Positions 19,921-29,075 are shown, counted from the stretch's first letter. The stretch: 31,029 nt of DNA from Acanthaster planci (GCF_001949145.1 NW_019091599.1:348323-379351); one strand, 5' to 3'. Notes: generated by a model from the sequence alone, not told the origin. A program made the numbers and translations.

Positions 19921-20835
19921 CAATGCATTAAACGAACCTGCTCTGAATCCCGCCGCGCTGCGCCCATGCAAAGAAATGTAGCATTCAGAACCAGTCTTTA
20001 CATGTACTGTATGTTCCGGTCGATTAATCTACATCTGCCATACATGCACGCAACCCTAACGCCACAGGCAAAAAAAAAATCGATGTTGCTAGAGGTTTTC
20101 TGTAAGTTCCTTCACAGAACTTGGTCTCTTATTTATGTCTGTATTTTCTGTGTTCATGAGTTTAATTTGAGTTTGTTTTATTCGTACTTGAAGCAAGCAT
20201 CTTTCAACAAAGTTCCTGCCACGGCACAAGGTTTTTCACCCACTGGTCTGGATACCTCACGCACCCTTACCACGCGATACATTGTTGGCCAGTTTGCCGT
20301 CGTGATTGCCTGAGTCACACTGTGTGATTTGCCCATAATTCTTGTGAACTGTTACCTGTACAATTTTTACATTGATTAAGCAGGTATGCCTCACGAATGC
20401 CTTGTAATGGGATTCCTGTTGAAAATGCGCACATTCTAAATTTGCATGCGTAATGTTTAATTTTGCACAACCATGTGTATTGCCATAAAAACTATGCACA
20501 TCAATAAAAATTATTTGGATACATAAACTACAGACAGCTTTCGGACGTAAGAGATTACACGTTCTGCACGATTTTGTCAGGTCTGTTTCGCATGTGACAT
20601 GCACTGTGTGAGCTGCATGTACAGCACGGTATATGTACTTGTGGGGCTGAGGCAGCTACATTATGCATCACACCGGCTGGCCTGAGAAATTTCACCATTC
20701 AAGCATTTTGATGAATATTGCCATGTGAGAACTATTAAATTCCCCTGTTGACATTTAATTCGGAAAATTCTTGGAGCCGTACATGTATTTATTAGAAATA
20801 TATCTGCAATAAAATTAAAAGTAGGATCTCTTAAT
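19921..20835. other. No gene seen
   Basis: Open stretches on the plus strand (19909-20313) and minus strand (20257-20604) reach 134 and 115 codons but have no domain signature, are rich in Cys/His by composition and overlap each other. No RNA gene or repeat end was recognised. Confidence 0.45.
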
Positions 20836-20972
20836 CAGTGTTGTAGGTCTCGAGACCGGTCTCGGTCTCAACAACCAGTGGTCTCGATAGTACCCAGTGG
20901 TCTCAGTCTTGATCTCGGTCTCAGATGTTGAAGGTCTTGATATTTTTCCTGGTATCGAGTCGAGACCAGTAA
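20836..20972 (+). mobile_element. Solo hAT-like left end with GGTCTCGAGACC repeats
   Basis: CAGTGTTGTAGGTCTCGAGA begins at 20836 and shares its first 11 bases (CAGTGTTGTAG) with the termini of the 833-bp hAT element at 13222-14054. The next 130 bp are full of GGTCTC/GAGACC words, as expected for subterminal repeats of a related family with a different hexamer. No inverted partner ending in CTACAACACTG was found downstream, so this is a truncated or internally lost copy. The 8 bases before it are ctcttaat. Confidence 0.6.
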
Positions 20973-23129
20973 AAAAACATAGATCAACCATACTATGCAC
21001 CATCTACTGTAATTCACGCCTTTGTATGTACTTCATGTTTTCAACCTCAGATTTATTCGGTGTGCTCTTGCATAGTATGACTATAGAATCATTGTAATAA
21101 GCACTGGGGGCAAGTGCAGATACTGTGGCACGTACTACACGGAGTATAGTACATGTATATCAGTCAACCAGTGCATGCATGTGGTGCGTGCTAGGGCCAA
21201 CCACACACACGACTAAGGTACCTTTCCAAATGCACGTCAGCACTTGCGCCAAGCATTGCATACCAATCCAAATGACTCTGAGAGTAATTTTGATGGCCGA
21301 ACGCAATACATACATGTACATGTGCTATGTGAATGTCTAAAGTCTGGTTGCCCGAATTTAATTTTCAGTTGCTGGATAAGAATGTTGTTGGTCTCTAAGC
21401 TTTTAGTAATTACAGTTGTTTTCCTAGTTCCGGATCTCTTGAAATAAATAGGCCTAGGCCTACCCACCTTTTTGCTATTGCTCTGCAGCGTTACACGCCT
21501 AAGACGTCTTCTTTTTGAAAGGTAAAATGAAAGTCTTGCTGTACAAATTTTGCTCCCAAAAAATTTCAAGAAAAGGAATTCTGGCCAAATTTGCGAATTG
21601 CACTTCAAAGTTTGTTGACGGTTTTTCAACAATCACAGAAGCACAAAAAAATCAACACCAAAAAATTACAGGTCAGTAGGTCACTTACTACACAAGATTC
21701 CATAAATGTTTTTCCTAGTTTTAGATAGAGCATGCACGTACACATACGAAAGTCTTGAACTCAACTACACATGCTTAACAGATTTGACTTAATGAGTTTG
21801 TCAACTTTGCGTCAAGAAGGGAATTTATGACTGATGGCTTGCTGAGCAGTTAAGTCAAAATTTATGCAGGCTATCCATTTTAATGCACTGAATTCTAATA
21901 TATAAACTAATCCCCTTTAAAATGAGACATGCTTTACCAGAAAATATGCTTGTTACAATGTTTTTAGCTGAGAAATGGGTTTACGCTTCACTGCTTTTTA
22001 TGTGTAAAGAAGATTTTAAAGAGATCCAGATTTGGCTGAACCGATCCAGTACTAGAAAAAGTGTCTTTGTCACTTTTGTAAGACAAAGTTAAAAGCTTAA
22101 AATTTGAAAATATTTTTGAAGTACCTCCTGCATACATGTACAAGGTAGACCTCTGACCCAATTTCAATGGAATTTGAAGATAATTGAGCTGTAACATGAC
22201 TGAATAAATTTTTCACAATCTGGGAAACAACTGAATATAGACGCGACTGCATTGTTCATGCCAACTATTCGACCGGACATACCATGGTGCACCTACCCAA
22301 ACAAGTACAGTCGTGCAACATCAAGGTTAGGATGTCAATCTTTTTTGGTGGTCTTTTTTTGAGATCTTTTGTCTGTGCATGGTGCTGAAATGCCTAAAAT
22401 GCCGCAACCAAAAACCAGGTACTTGCCCATCGGGCTGGCAGCCTGAAACATTTGGTTGTCCAACAAAATATTTGGCTGTCCCGGGACGTCGGACTACCGA
22501 TTCTGCAAGCCCTGATCTAACACAACTTTGTTTTATTTTAGGATGATCTAGGGGAGGGGGTTGAAACCTGCTAGAATTTAATCAATTTCATTTTGTAAAT
22601 TTGTGCTTTCTTGATTTTACTGATGTATCATAATACTGCTATCCGGGAGCTTGCAAAGTACACGTATGCTCTAATGAGTAATGACTAAAGCATACATCAT
22701 TAAAATTGTCTTTCTGTCCAAAAAATATTTCTTTGAAGATTACTTCTTATGTTGTGCCATTTTGTCAGCACATACATAAAAGGAGCAAGACAAGCATTTA
22801 AATAAAATGCTTCTTTAAAATGGACACAGTAATCATGGTGCTGTTAGGCAGATTGACATTAATTCTTTGTGTATGATCACTCAAGGTTATATTTTTTTAA
22901 GTCGTGGTTGACTGAACATGATAACAATGCAGCTTCCTTCCACACAATGCCTGGGAGAGCATCTTCTCCACACACCAATGCACAAACAATACACATCTCT
23001 GCTTTCTCTGCACACCCAGGATAGTCTTTTGTATATTCATGAGCGTATGTTTAAATGCGAATGGAATGATGTTAATTTTCAAGACGTATTTTTGCGTAGG
23101 GGAGATGTTAATTTACATAACGGGTTTTG
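20973..23129. other. No gene seen; scattered repeat-like words
   Basis: No conserved protein motif was found. A segment at about 22420-22515 (ACTTGCCCATCGGGCTGGCA ... CAAGCCCTG) looks like part of an interspersed repeat. It faintly mirrors a segment at about 19580-19700 (GCCCATTCGGGCAAGT) in inverted orientation. Open frames such as 21237-21632 minus and 22918-23256 plus have no domain signature; the end of the latter is the translation of the SINE below. Confidence 0.45.
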
Positions 23130-23292
23130 CCCTTACCCAACATACAAGTATATATTATTAATAAACACTGCATGCTCAGTGCTTGTCCGAGAGCTTGCGA
23201 AAAAAGTCACAAGTTTACTCAGGTGGGACTCGAACCCACGACCTCCTGCTTACTAGTGCTGACGTCTTAAACACTCAACCACCGAGCTTGCC
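23130..23292 (-). mobile_element. tRNA-derived SINE
   Basis: On the minus strand 23292-23222 is tRNA-like. It has an A-box-like TGGTTGAGTG and a perfect B box GGTTCGAGTCC, with GTCGTGGGTTCGAGTCCCACC forming a proper T arm. The putative acceptor strand GGCAAGC has no complement at the 3' side, so this is not a functional tRNA but a SINE head. It continues into a tRNA-unrelated body (GAGTAAACTTGTGACTTTTTT, CTCGGACAAGCACTGAGC) that fades by about 23130 in an A/T-rich TTATTAATAATATA tract. Internal pol III promoter boxes would drive transcription toward lower coordinates. Confidence 0.75.
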
Positions 23293-24773
23293 GGGGTCGG
23301 TGAATGAATAAGAATCAGACGTCCTAGGTGTAGTGACAAAAGCAACTGTTGATAGTAATTAATTATCTTAACTTTTGGAGTGACCGCTGACTTGTGATAT
23401 GCCATTAGTGGCTCTGATTGTTCCTTGAGGTATTGCTGTTGGAAAAAGTTTTTTTAATTTAATAAAATTTGAGAAGTGTACATTGAACCTGTGGAGATTA
23501 TTTCCCCACGATTGTCATTGAGCACTGTTAGAGAAAGGCACTAGTTCTGACAGTGGTTATTTTATACTTTGGTGTCACAAGTTTTTGTTCATAGAAAGAC
23601 ATTTTTGTTGTCAATCAGCTGACAAATAATACATTACATGTACTGTAAATCATTTAAACTGTGCACCTTTGTGTAGCAAATCTTTCTGTTGCGTTGTGCA
23701 TGTGTGGCGCATTGCGGTGGTCCCATTTCTAATACCGCACTGCAACGCAGTGCCTTGCACATGCGTACTTGGGCAGGGTTTCCCGATGAGTCAGACGACC
23801 TTTTTCATCACATGAGGGTGCACCTGTGTGAGATTTGGCTACGCAAAAGCTCTGCATTGCAGTCACGTGGTTGGTCCACTGCGTGTGAGCACACTGTGGT
23901 TTGTGCCTCTAATTGGGCAGCCATTGCACGGGTGAATGCGAGCAGTTGGGCCAGACCATGAGGCCAGACTTAGCTTCCATACGTGTGGCGTGTGCGGCAT
24001 ACACAAAGATCTCCAATGCATTGTCACAGCCACCGCAAAAAGCTATTGGTTGGCCTGCCAACGCACTGGCTACTATGGGCCCACAGTAGCAATTGGGCCA
24101 ATTCCTGCAAGTCGGATTTTGCGGTCATGGTGTGGTTACGTGTCTAGATGGATCATCATTGTAGCATGCTTGCAAGTGTTTCGGTGTGAAGAGACGAAGT
24201 GTGCATGTCAGAAATGATTCATAACTAGACCCGCATTCTGTTTACACTTTCTGGATGTTTTTTGGCAGCGGTTTCTTTTGGATCTCCTACACAAAAACTT
24301 CGAGGTAAACGAATCTGGCAATGTGAGCAGTTCAAGTTACGGATTTGTTTTTGTACATGAAAGCCTATTCTTTCAGCCGGAATTAATTATTCTTCGAGTT
24401 AAGTGGAGTTTCGAGTTAACAGATTTTGAGTTATTGAGATTTTACTGTACGTTGATAGAATTTACTCCTCTGTGGGTAGGAAGCATGAGAGACTGTGACA
24501 AGGTATGACAATAAATCTGTCCCTTGTCAGGAGCTCTAGGGTGACACTGCAACAGTACTTTATGAGTGTCCAGTGCAAGCAGTTTTCGAACATACACTGG
24601 CCCCATGTTAAACTGATGGAGTTTGCAAGTTCAATGGGTCGAAATCAGTGGAAAACAAAGCAGTTGTCAATGTCATCAATCTCCGAGTCGCTGTCATCAT
24701 CATCGGTGATGGTGGTGCTCTAAAGCAAACCAATTTTTGAAGAGGCTTGAAGTTGAAACACATTTGAGCACGG
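23293..24773. other. No gene seen; includes a GC-richer open stretch at 23689-24217
   Basis: Two overlapping plus-strand ORFs (23689-23961 and 23936-24217, 90 and 93 codons) lie in locally GC-richer DNA and are rich in Cys, His and Trp. I recognise no domain and see no start or splice logic, so I do not call a gene. Farther right, the minus strand at about 24715-24640 reads an acidic run (TDDDDSDSEIDDID) before a stop. This could be the tail of a decayed transposase, or chance from a TCATCATCATC repeat. Confidence 0.4.
24380..24449 (+). mobile_element. Orphan terminus of pogo/Tigger style (CGAGTTA words)
   Basis: TTCTTCGAGTTAAGTGGAGT, TTCGAGTTAACAGATTTTGA and GTTATTGAGATTTTACTG precede a TA at 24448-24449. 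The repeated (T)CGAGTTA words and the ...TTTTACTG-TA end have the form of a pogo-type right terminus. No left partner (TA-CAGTAAAA) was identified. Confidence 0.3.
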
Positions 24774-24866
24774 ATGGGGCGAAGTGGAGATGGGGCGAAG
24801 TGGTTAGGGGCGAAGTGGTTATGGGCGAGGTGGTTAGGGGCAATGTGGAAATGGGGCGAAGTGACT
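24774..24866 (+). repeat. Minisatellite, six units of 15-16 bp
   Basis: Units start at 24774, 24790, 24806, 24821, 24836 and 24851, with consensus A(T)GGGGCGAAGTGGTT. Units differ by one to four bases. On the minus strand it reads as a repeated NHFAPNHLA-type peptide, but the frame holds no other coding sign. Confidence 0.85.
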
Positions 24867-25101
24867 GTAAACAGTGTCAGACACCTTATATTTATAAATA
24901 AATCGGCACATTCAAAATCCCATAGTGTTACAAAGCAGCGAAAAGTTGCACTGTGAGGCACACGTAGGATATGGAGAGCGCCTCAAAAATCTGGGATAGA
25001 GGAGAACTTGCCCACATTGGTCACAGTCATTGACAGTCATGACATTGATTAGCCTAACCGTTACTAACCATGCTAATTGCGTTTGTGTAGTGAGTCCGAG
25101 T

Positions 25102-25225
25102 CCAGGCAACGTTCGTCATGTTCGTCGTGCTCGTGGACGGGGGCTTGCAAAGCTTGAAACAACACACTCATCATGCTCACAGTGTCGTAGTCATATTCAC
25201 ATTGTCTTGTTTGTCATGTTTATGA
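25102..25225 (+). pseudogene. Possible piggyBac-type C-terminal Cys-rich scrap
   Basis: A plus-strand reading contains NVRHVRRARGRGLAKLETTH then SCSQCRSHIHIVLFVMF. The spacing resembles the C-terminal cysteine-rich domain of piggyBac transposases (C-x2-C ... C-x2-C ... CF). The first pair would have to be CHVC changed to RHVR, which is one T-to-C change in each Cys codon (TGT to CGT). The second pair (C-S-Q-C) is intact. No catalytic DDD core is seen upstream. The reading is short, so this is only a possible identification. Confidence 0.28.
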
Positions 25226-25386
25226 AACAAGATGTAATACCTACCGTTTTAAGGTTAGCCTTGTCGAGTACGAATTGCACCAATACACAACACGTGCTCC
25301 AACCTATACCTCGAATGCTCCCACATGCGTGCATGCACCAAACCATAGCACGAGAGATGCAACGCGACGCCGGTATGCTCTTAACT

Positions 25387-25807
25387 ACGGAGGCCCGTTA
25401 GTGCCAATTTGAACAATGCAAACATTTTTTGTTGCAATATTGTTCTTATAAATCATTTCTGGTAATCACACCAAGGATTCCTCAAAAGCACCCTCAGCAC
25501 TGTAGCTCACAAGCCTGAAGAAACCTGTAGAGAGGAGGGTATAATGCGCACGCATCCTACTCTTGTTAACCGGAGCAACCGCGCCAACGTGCCCCAACTG
25601 TTGCATTATTTCGCAGAGTTATTGCATTATTATGCAATATTATTGTATTCTTTCATGATAAGCATTATTTTTGCAGGGTTAACATTTCGCAAGACTGTTG
25701 CGTTATTAAAAAAAATGTTGCGATATTTTGCAATATTATTGCGTTATTTTGCAATAAACAAAATTTTTGCCCACATGTAGTTAAAATTGGCACTAACGGG
25801 CTTCCGT
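25387..25807. mobile_element. 421-bp MITE with 24-bp terminal inverted repeats
   Basis: The left end ACGGAGGCCCGTTAGTGCCA (25387 on, continuing ATTT) and the right end read inward, ACGGAAGCCCGTTAGTGCCA (from 25807, continuing ATTT), differ at one base in 24. The interior is rich in repeated TTGC(A/G)TTATT and TTGCAATATTATT phrases on the same strand. No transposase is present. A clear target-site duplication was not found, so the superfamily is undetermined. Confidence 0.75.
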
Positions 25808-26414
25808 CGTTTACACGTCAGGGAACCAGACTAACGTATTATTTTTGGCTTGCGGCCACTGATCTCGATTATACTTGAAGCACAGATGTATATAATAAGG
25901 ACTCGCAATGCCCTTAATAAGCTTATGGGTGCAGACCAGTGAATCAGTTGCCATAGACAACAGTGAAAGATATCCTCACTTCAAAAAATCAGGAAAAATA
26001 CTCACAAGTTTCACAGGTGTTCAAGACACATATCAAATTCATCATCTTTCATTTTTCCCTTCAATTTTCAGTGGCTTAACCGATGACTTTTGAAGATATT
26101 TCTCTCCAGAGAAAATCCCCCCTAAAAACAGTCAGGGGGTCCATCCGATCCATTTTGGAAATTAATTCCTACATTCCAAGGCAAAATAGAGCCATTTGGA
26201 GGGCTCCGTTTGGTCCGATACTTTCAGAAATACAAGCTGACAGTCCTGCCCCTGTATTTCATCCACCTTTTTAACAAACCGCACAGTCCGTGTGCCACGA
26301 AAGGCTCTAATAGAGAATTTGACAGCCTACAAATCGCGATTTGGTCTGCATGGGCAATTTTTCACCTATTTACTTGCATGCAATCTTATAGAGTTTGAAT
26401 GCACTTGGGACCAT
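25808..26414. other. No gene seen
   Basis: Short plus-strand open stretches (25908-26398) show no domain. A pyrimidine tract ending TTTTCAG near 26062-26072 looks like a splice acceptor but has no convincing exon after it. Confidence 0.4.
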
Positions 26415-26603
26415 TTTACCGAGCCGAATACAGAGCTTGCCCGGCTCTCTTCTATTGGCGTCGGGAAGAACAAAGACAGGCATTGCCAGGAAAGCTTTGT
26501 ATTCGGCTCGGTAAACGTGAGTGGATTCAATGATCTCTACAAGGTGATTAAGGGCATTGCGAGCCTGATTTTATTAAACACATTTGTATTCGGCTCAGTA
26601 AAA
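26415..26603. repeat. Three copies of a TTTACCGAGCCGAATACAAA module, one inverted
   Basis: TTTACCGAGCCGAATACAGA starts at 26415. Its reverse complement (TTTGTATTCGGCTCGGTAAA) lies at about 26495-26514. A third copy in the latter orientation, TTGTATTCGGCTCAGTAAAA, lies at 26584-26603. The first two form a potential stem of about 24 bp around a spacer of roughly 50 bp. No gene lies between. They could be the ends of a very small inverted-repeat element, or binding-site modules. Confidence 0.7.
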
Positions 26604-26639
26604 TGGCCGCTGGTTGACTTCTATTTCATACAAAGCTGG

Positions 26640-27125
26640 CAAGTCCAGGTTTTTTGAAAATACGTCCATGGCTTGAGGCGGATTCCACCAAATGGTCGTA
26701 TTTCTATGCACGAGTCATTGATATTTACAGTAAGACAGGCCATATCAGGAGGCATCGTAGAAATATATCTATAAATCCCGAATTTAGGACTGATAGTTTC
26801 CAGTTCAGGGGATTTCTTTCACAAAAAGCCAAACATTGCAGGCCTAAATTGGACAGAGGCGGGCGGCTACATTCAGAAATTAGCGCTTAGTTTTACTGCT
26901 ATTTTTGGGGGTATTTTCGTTTAAAGGCGATAAAAAAAATTAAAATTCTTGACTAGCCCCATGAAATTGAAACGAAAAGTTATCTTCCGGCCATAATCTT
27001 GAATATCCAGTGAAAAAAAAAAACGGAGGCCGACCCCTTCACGAGAGTCAACAGGCGGCTCTATTTCGGTCCGATTTTGCACTGTTTTCTACGGGCGCGT
27101 GTTTGGTGTAGTGCAACCTTGAAAT
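26640..27125 (+). repeat. Left arm of a large inverted repeat (Penelope-associated)
   Basis: This segment matches the reverse complement of 28612-29075 over most of its length. Shared landmarks in the same order are ATTCCACC, TCTATAAATCC, GGCGG(G)(C/T)GGCTACATTCAG, TAGTTTTACT(G/A)CTATT, GGGGGTAT, GGCCATAAT, AAAACGGAGGCC, CGAGAGTCAACAGGCGGC, GATTTTGCACTGTTT and CTACGGG. Divergence with small indels indicates an old duplication or two insertions of one element in opposite directions. It has no sustained reading frame. Confidence 0.85.
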
Positions 27126-27400
27126 TACACATGAGTCTATGGAACTGGCCGCGGTCAGTTCCTATGGAATTGTGTGTTATTTTCGGCAGTAGCCAAGTGA
27201 TTCGGACACGTACAGCCTATCGTTGACACTGCATGTCCCGAAGCTATTATTTAGTCAAGGTGCGCGCTTTGCTCGTCGCCCAGCACCCGAACGTGGCGCT
27301 GGGTTGGCAGGGCTAGGGCAAATGGCATTGTATCATTCCCATGGGTACGATCTTGCCGCCTCAAACTGGTTCCCACTACGCCTTGCGCGATCTAACCCAT
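27126..27400 (+). pseudogene. Possible second, heavily decayed Penelope-like GIY-YIG copy
   Basis: Directly after the left arm, the position where the right copy carries its GIY-YIG ORF, faint collinear similarity continues. It runs ATGGAACTGG, TGGAATTGTGTGTTATTTTC (compare TGGAGTTATGTGGTTTATTG), then a frame reading GARFARRPAPERGAGLAG and HSHGYDLA. These are comparable with GDRFAERLRSVRQQTPGL and the H..PPHTL region of the better copy. Distances are nearly conserved (about 150 versus 138 bp). No frame is intact. The relation to the arm is the main support; on protein evidence alone I would not call it. Confidence 0.3.
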
Positions 27401-27628
27401 AGTATTTCTATCATTTGAATATCCCACTATATTTAAATTGGGCCTTTAGTGAGTGTGTTTACGTGCGATGCAGATTTAAGCGTGCGTGACGTGCAGGAGA
27501 ATACGTGGACGCGAGCGTGCATGCTTTTGCAATACACATGCGATCGACTTCACTTTTATGTATGTTCATCCCGTAGACATATAAACCACTACCCGTGGAC
27601 AGACAGCTCCTATTCAGAGAAACGGCGG

Positions 27629-27656
27629 GGTACCGTAGCCGAGAGGGCATCCGACT
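27629..27656 (+). other. 5' tRNA-like fragment with A box
   Basis: GGTACCGTAGCCGAGAGGGC followed by ATCCGACT resembles the acceptor strand, D arm and start of the anticodon stem of a Ser/Leu-type tRNA. It includes a consensus A box, TAGCCGAGAGG (27637-27647). No B box follows within 100 bp. It may be a tRNA fragment or the head of a truncated SINE. Confidence 0.35.
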
Positions 27657-27688
27657 AAATCAAAAAGTGTGGGCAAATTCACCCACAT

Positions 27689-27741
27689 AATTCTTCAACT
27701 GTGTGTAAATTCAAAGGGAATTTGCACACAGTTGAAGAATT
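27689..27741. repeat. Near-perfect hairpin, 24-bp arms, 5-nt loop
   Basis: AATTCTTCAACTGTGTGTAA continuing to 27712 pairs with 27718-27741, with one mismatch that would be a G-U-type pair in RNA. The loop is AAAGG (27713-27717). The arms are much better conserved than the surrounding relics. The stem is short for an animal microRNA precursor (usually 30 bp or more), so a small transposon end or a recent fold-back duplication is as likely. Confidence 0.9.
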
Positions 27742-28173
27742 GCAGCCATGACATTCTATGAAGCCATTTCGATTGTGAACAAAATCGTCTATTTACTTAA
27801 TCTGGCCCATGCATATTCCAAACAATGTGGTTGCAACATTTGAAAAGAAAAGATAACAGTACCAAAGAGTAAAAAAGAAACGTATTTTGAAAGCACATGT
27901 AAATAAATCTGCATTCCCAGTGCGTCACGTGCAATTCGCACTGACGCGATGCCATTCATCGTTCGCCCACTGCTTGCCCTCCCTTTTCAAAATCAAGGTT
28001 GTACGCGCAACACTGGTGGTCTATATGTCTGTGGTTAACAGTTCATCCAGGGGTTAGTGAAGGAACGCGCACGCAGCCCATGTCGAGGTTGGCCTTGTAC
28101 CAACCTGTGAAATATGGAAGGGCTGCGTTGCACCGTGATCAGAATACCGACAAAAATATAATATCAAATCAAT

Positions 28174-28224
28174 GCTCTGAAATGTGTGATTGCTGAGCTT
28201 TCGGTAACTGAATACCTTCTTCAG
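28174..28224 (-). ncRNA. Hammerhead-ribozyme-like core 3' of the Penelope relic
   Basis: On the minus strand, a few bases after the stop of the GIY-YIG ORF, the order is as follows: CTGAAGA (28224-28218, matching core CUGANGA), a bulged A, GGTA ... TACC (short stem II), GAAA (28202-28199), then GCTC (28198-28195), which can pair with GAGC (28177-28174) as stem III. Penelope-like elements are known to carry hammerhead motifs near their ends. Here stem II has an extra base, the base after stem III is A instead of the expected U before the cleavage site, and no stem I partner was found. If it derives from a ribozyme it is degenerate and probably inactive. Confidence 0.35.
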
Positions 28225-28235
28225 GGCAAGCAGAT

Positions 28236-28613
28236 TCAGTTCGGAAAGAACGCGGAAAAATTCACCTTCATTCCCCCTGGATGCAGCGTTCCAAGCTCGA
28301 AAATGACGCGCTGCTCCAGTTCCTTACACTGTACATCAGATGACGCTTTCCGCAGGATGCAGACGCTTACGCCACCGAGGGTATGTGGCGGCGCGCAAAA
28401 GTGCTGTGCAACAGTGAGACCAGGTGTTTGTTGGCGCACACTGCGCAAGCGTTCCGCGAAGCGGTCACCAAGGTGACGCTTGGTCTCTCCGATGTAAAGT
28501 TTACCACAGCGACGACATGTAATGCAATAAACCACATAACTCCAGTGGTCCTCGGTCGAACTTGCCCATGGCGGCTCAACTGGTAACACGAACTTCTGGT
28601 TGCATGACACCAA
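28236..28613 (-). pseudogene. Penelope-like element GIY-YIG endonuclease domain
   Basis: A 125-residue minus-strand ORF carries the GIY-YIG endonuclease typical of Penelope-like retroelements. It has YVVYCITCRRCGKLYIGET (residues 26-44), with the Y..Y...YIG core and the C-x2-C (33, 36) found in the Penelope version. R51 lies in DRFAERLR, then VAQHF...PPHTL, and LEQRVIFELGTL with the conserved Glu. The His often found four residues after the DRFAE Arg/Phe pair is Arg here (AERLR). This domain nicks DNA to prime reverse transcription. The frame is open from 28613, but upstream sequence is the non-coding inverted-repeat arm, and no reverse transcriptase was recognised to the right. The element is therefore incomplete, and the ORF start codon is probably not the natural protein start. 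Confidence 0.88.
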
Positions 28614-29075
28614 ATACGTTCCCGTAGAAACAGTGCAAAATCAGACGGAAATAGCGCCGCCTGTTGACTCTCGGGAAGAAGGTGGCCTCCGTTTTTTCCC
28701 CGGAAATTCAACATTATGGCCAGAAGATCACATTTCGTTTCAAGTTTATGGAAGTTAGCCACGATTTTTTTTTAAATTCGCCTTTCCTCGAAGATACCCC
28801 CAAAATAGTAGTAAAACTATGCGCTCAGCTCTGAATGTAGCCACCCGCCTCTATCCAAAATAGGCCCACGATTTTGGTCTTTTTGTAAAAGAAATACACG
28901 TACCCCTAACTGAAACCTACCAGTCCCATTCAGGATTTATAGAAAATCCCTCCTGATTATGGCATGTCTTATTGTAAAAACACTGTGGGATAACAAATAC
29001 TAGTGAGCTCGTGCGCAGAAATCCAACGACTTGGTCTTGGTGGAATGCACCCCTCAGAAGACCTGGCCCTGGTAG
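28612..29075 (-). repeat. Right arm of the large inverted repeat (Penelope-associated)
   Basis: This is the reverse-complement partner of 26640-27125. On the minus strand it leads straight into the GIY-YIG ORF, so the arm is probably an internal, non-coding segment of the Penelope-like element located 5' of the endonuclease. These elements are known to keep introns and to sit in inverted, 5'-truncated pairs. The 123-codon minus ORF at 28917-29288 overlaps it and is not supported by conservation of frame between the two arms. Confidence 0.8.

Noticed and set aside
19909-20604. ORFs of 134 (plus) and 115 (minus) codons
   Set aside because: They overlap on opposite strands, begin inside or beside the palindrome, and have no motif on either strand.
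23222-23292. Functional tRNA gene
   Set aside because: A and B boxes are good, but the 5' acceptor strand has no 3' complement and the sequence runs into a SINE body.
23689-24217. Cys/His-rich ORF pair in GC-richer DNA
   Set aside because: Looks gene-like by composition only. No regular Cys spacing, no recognisable family and a frame change in the middle, so not called a gene.
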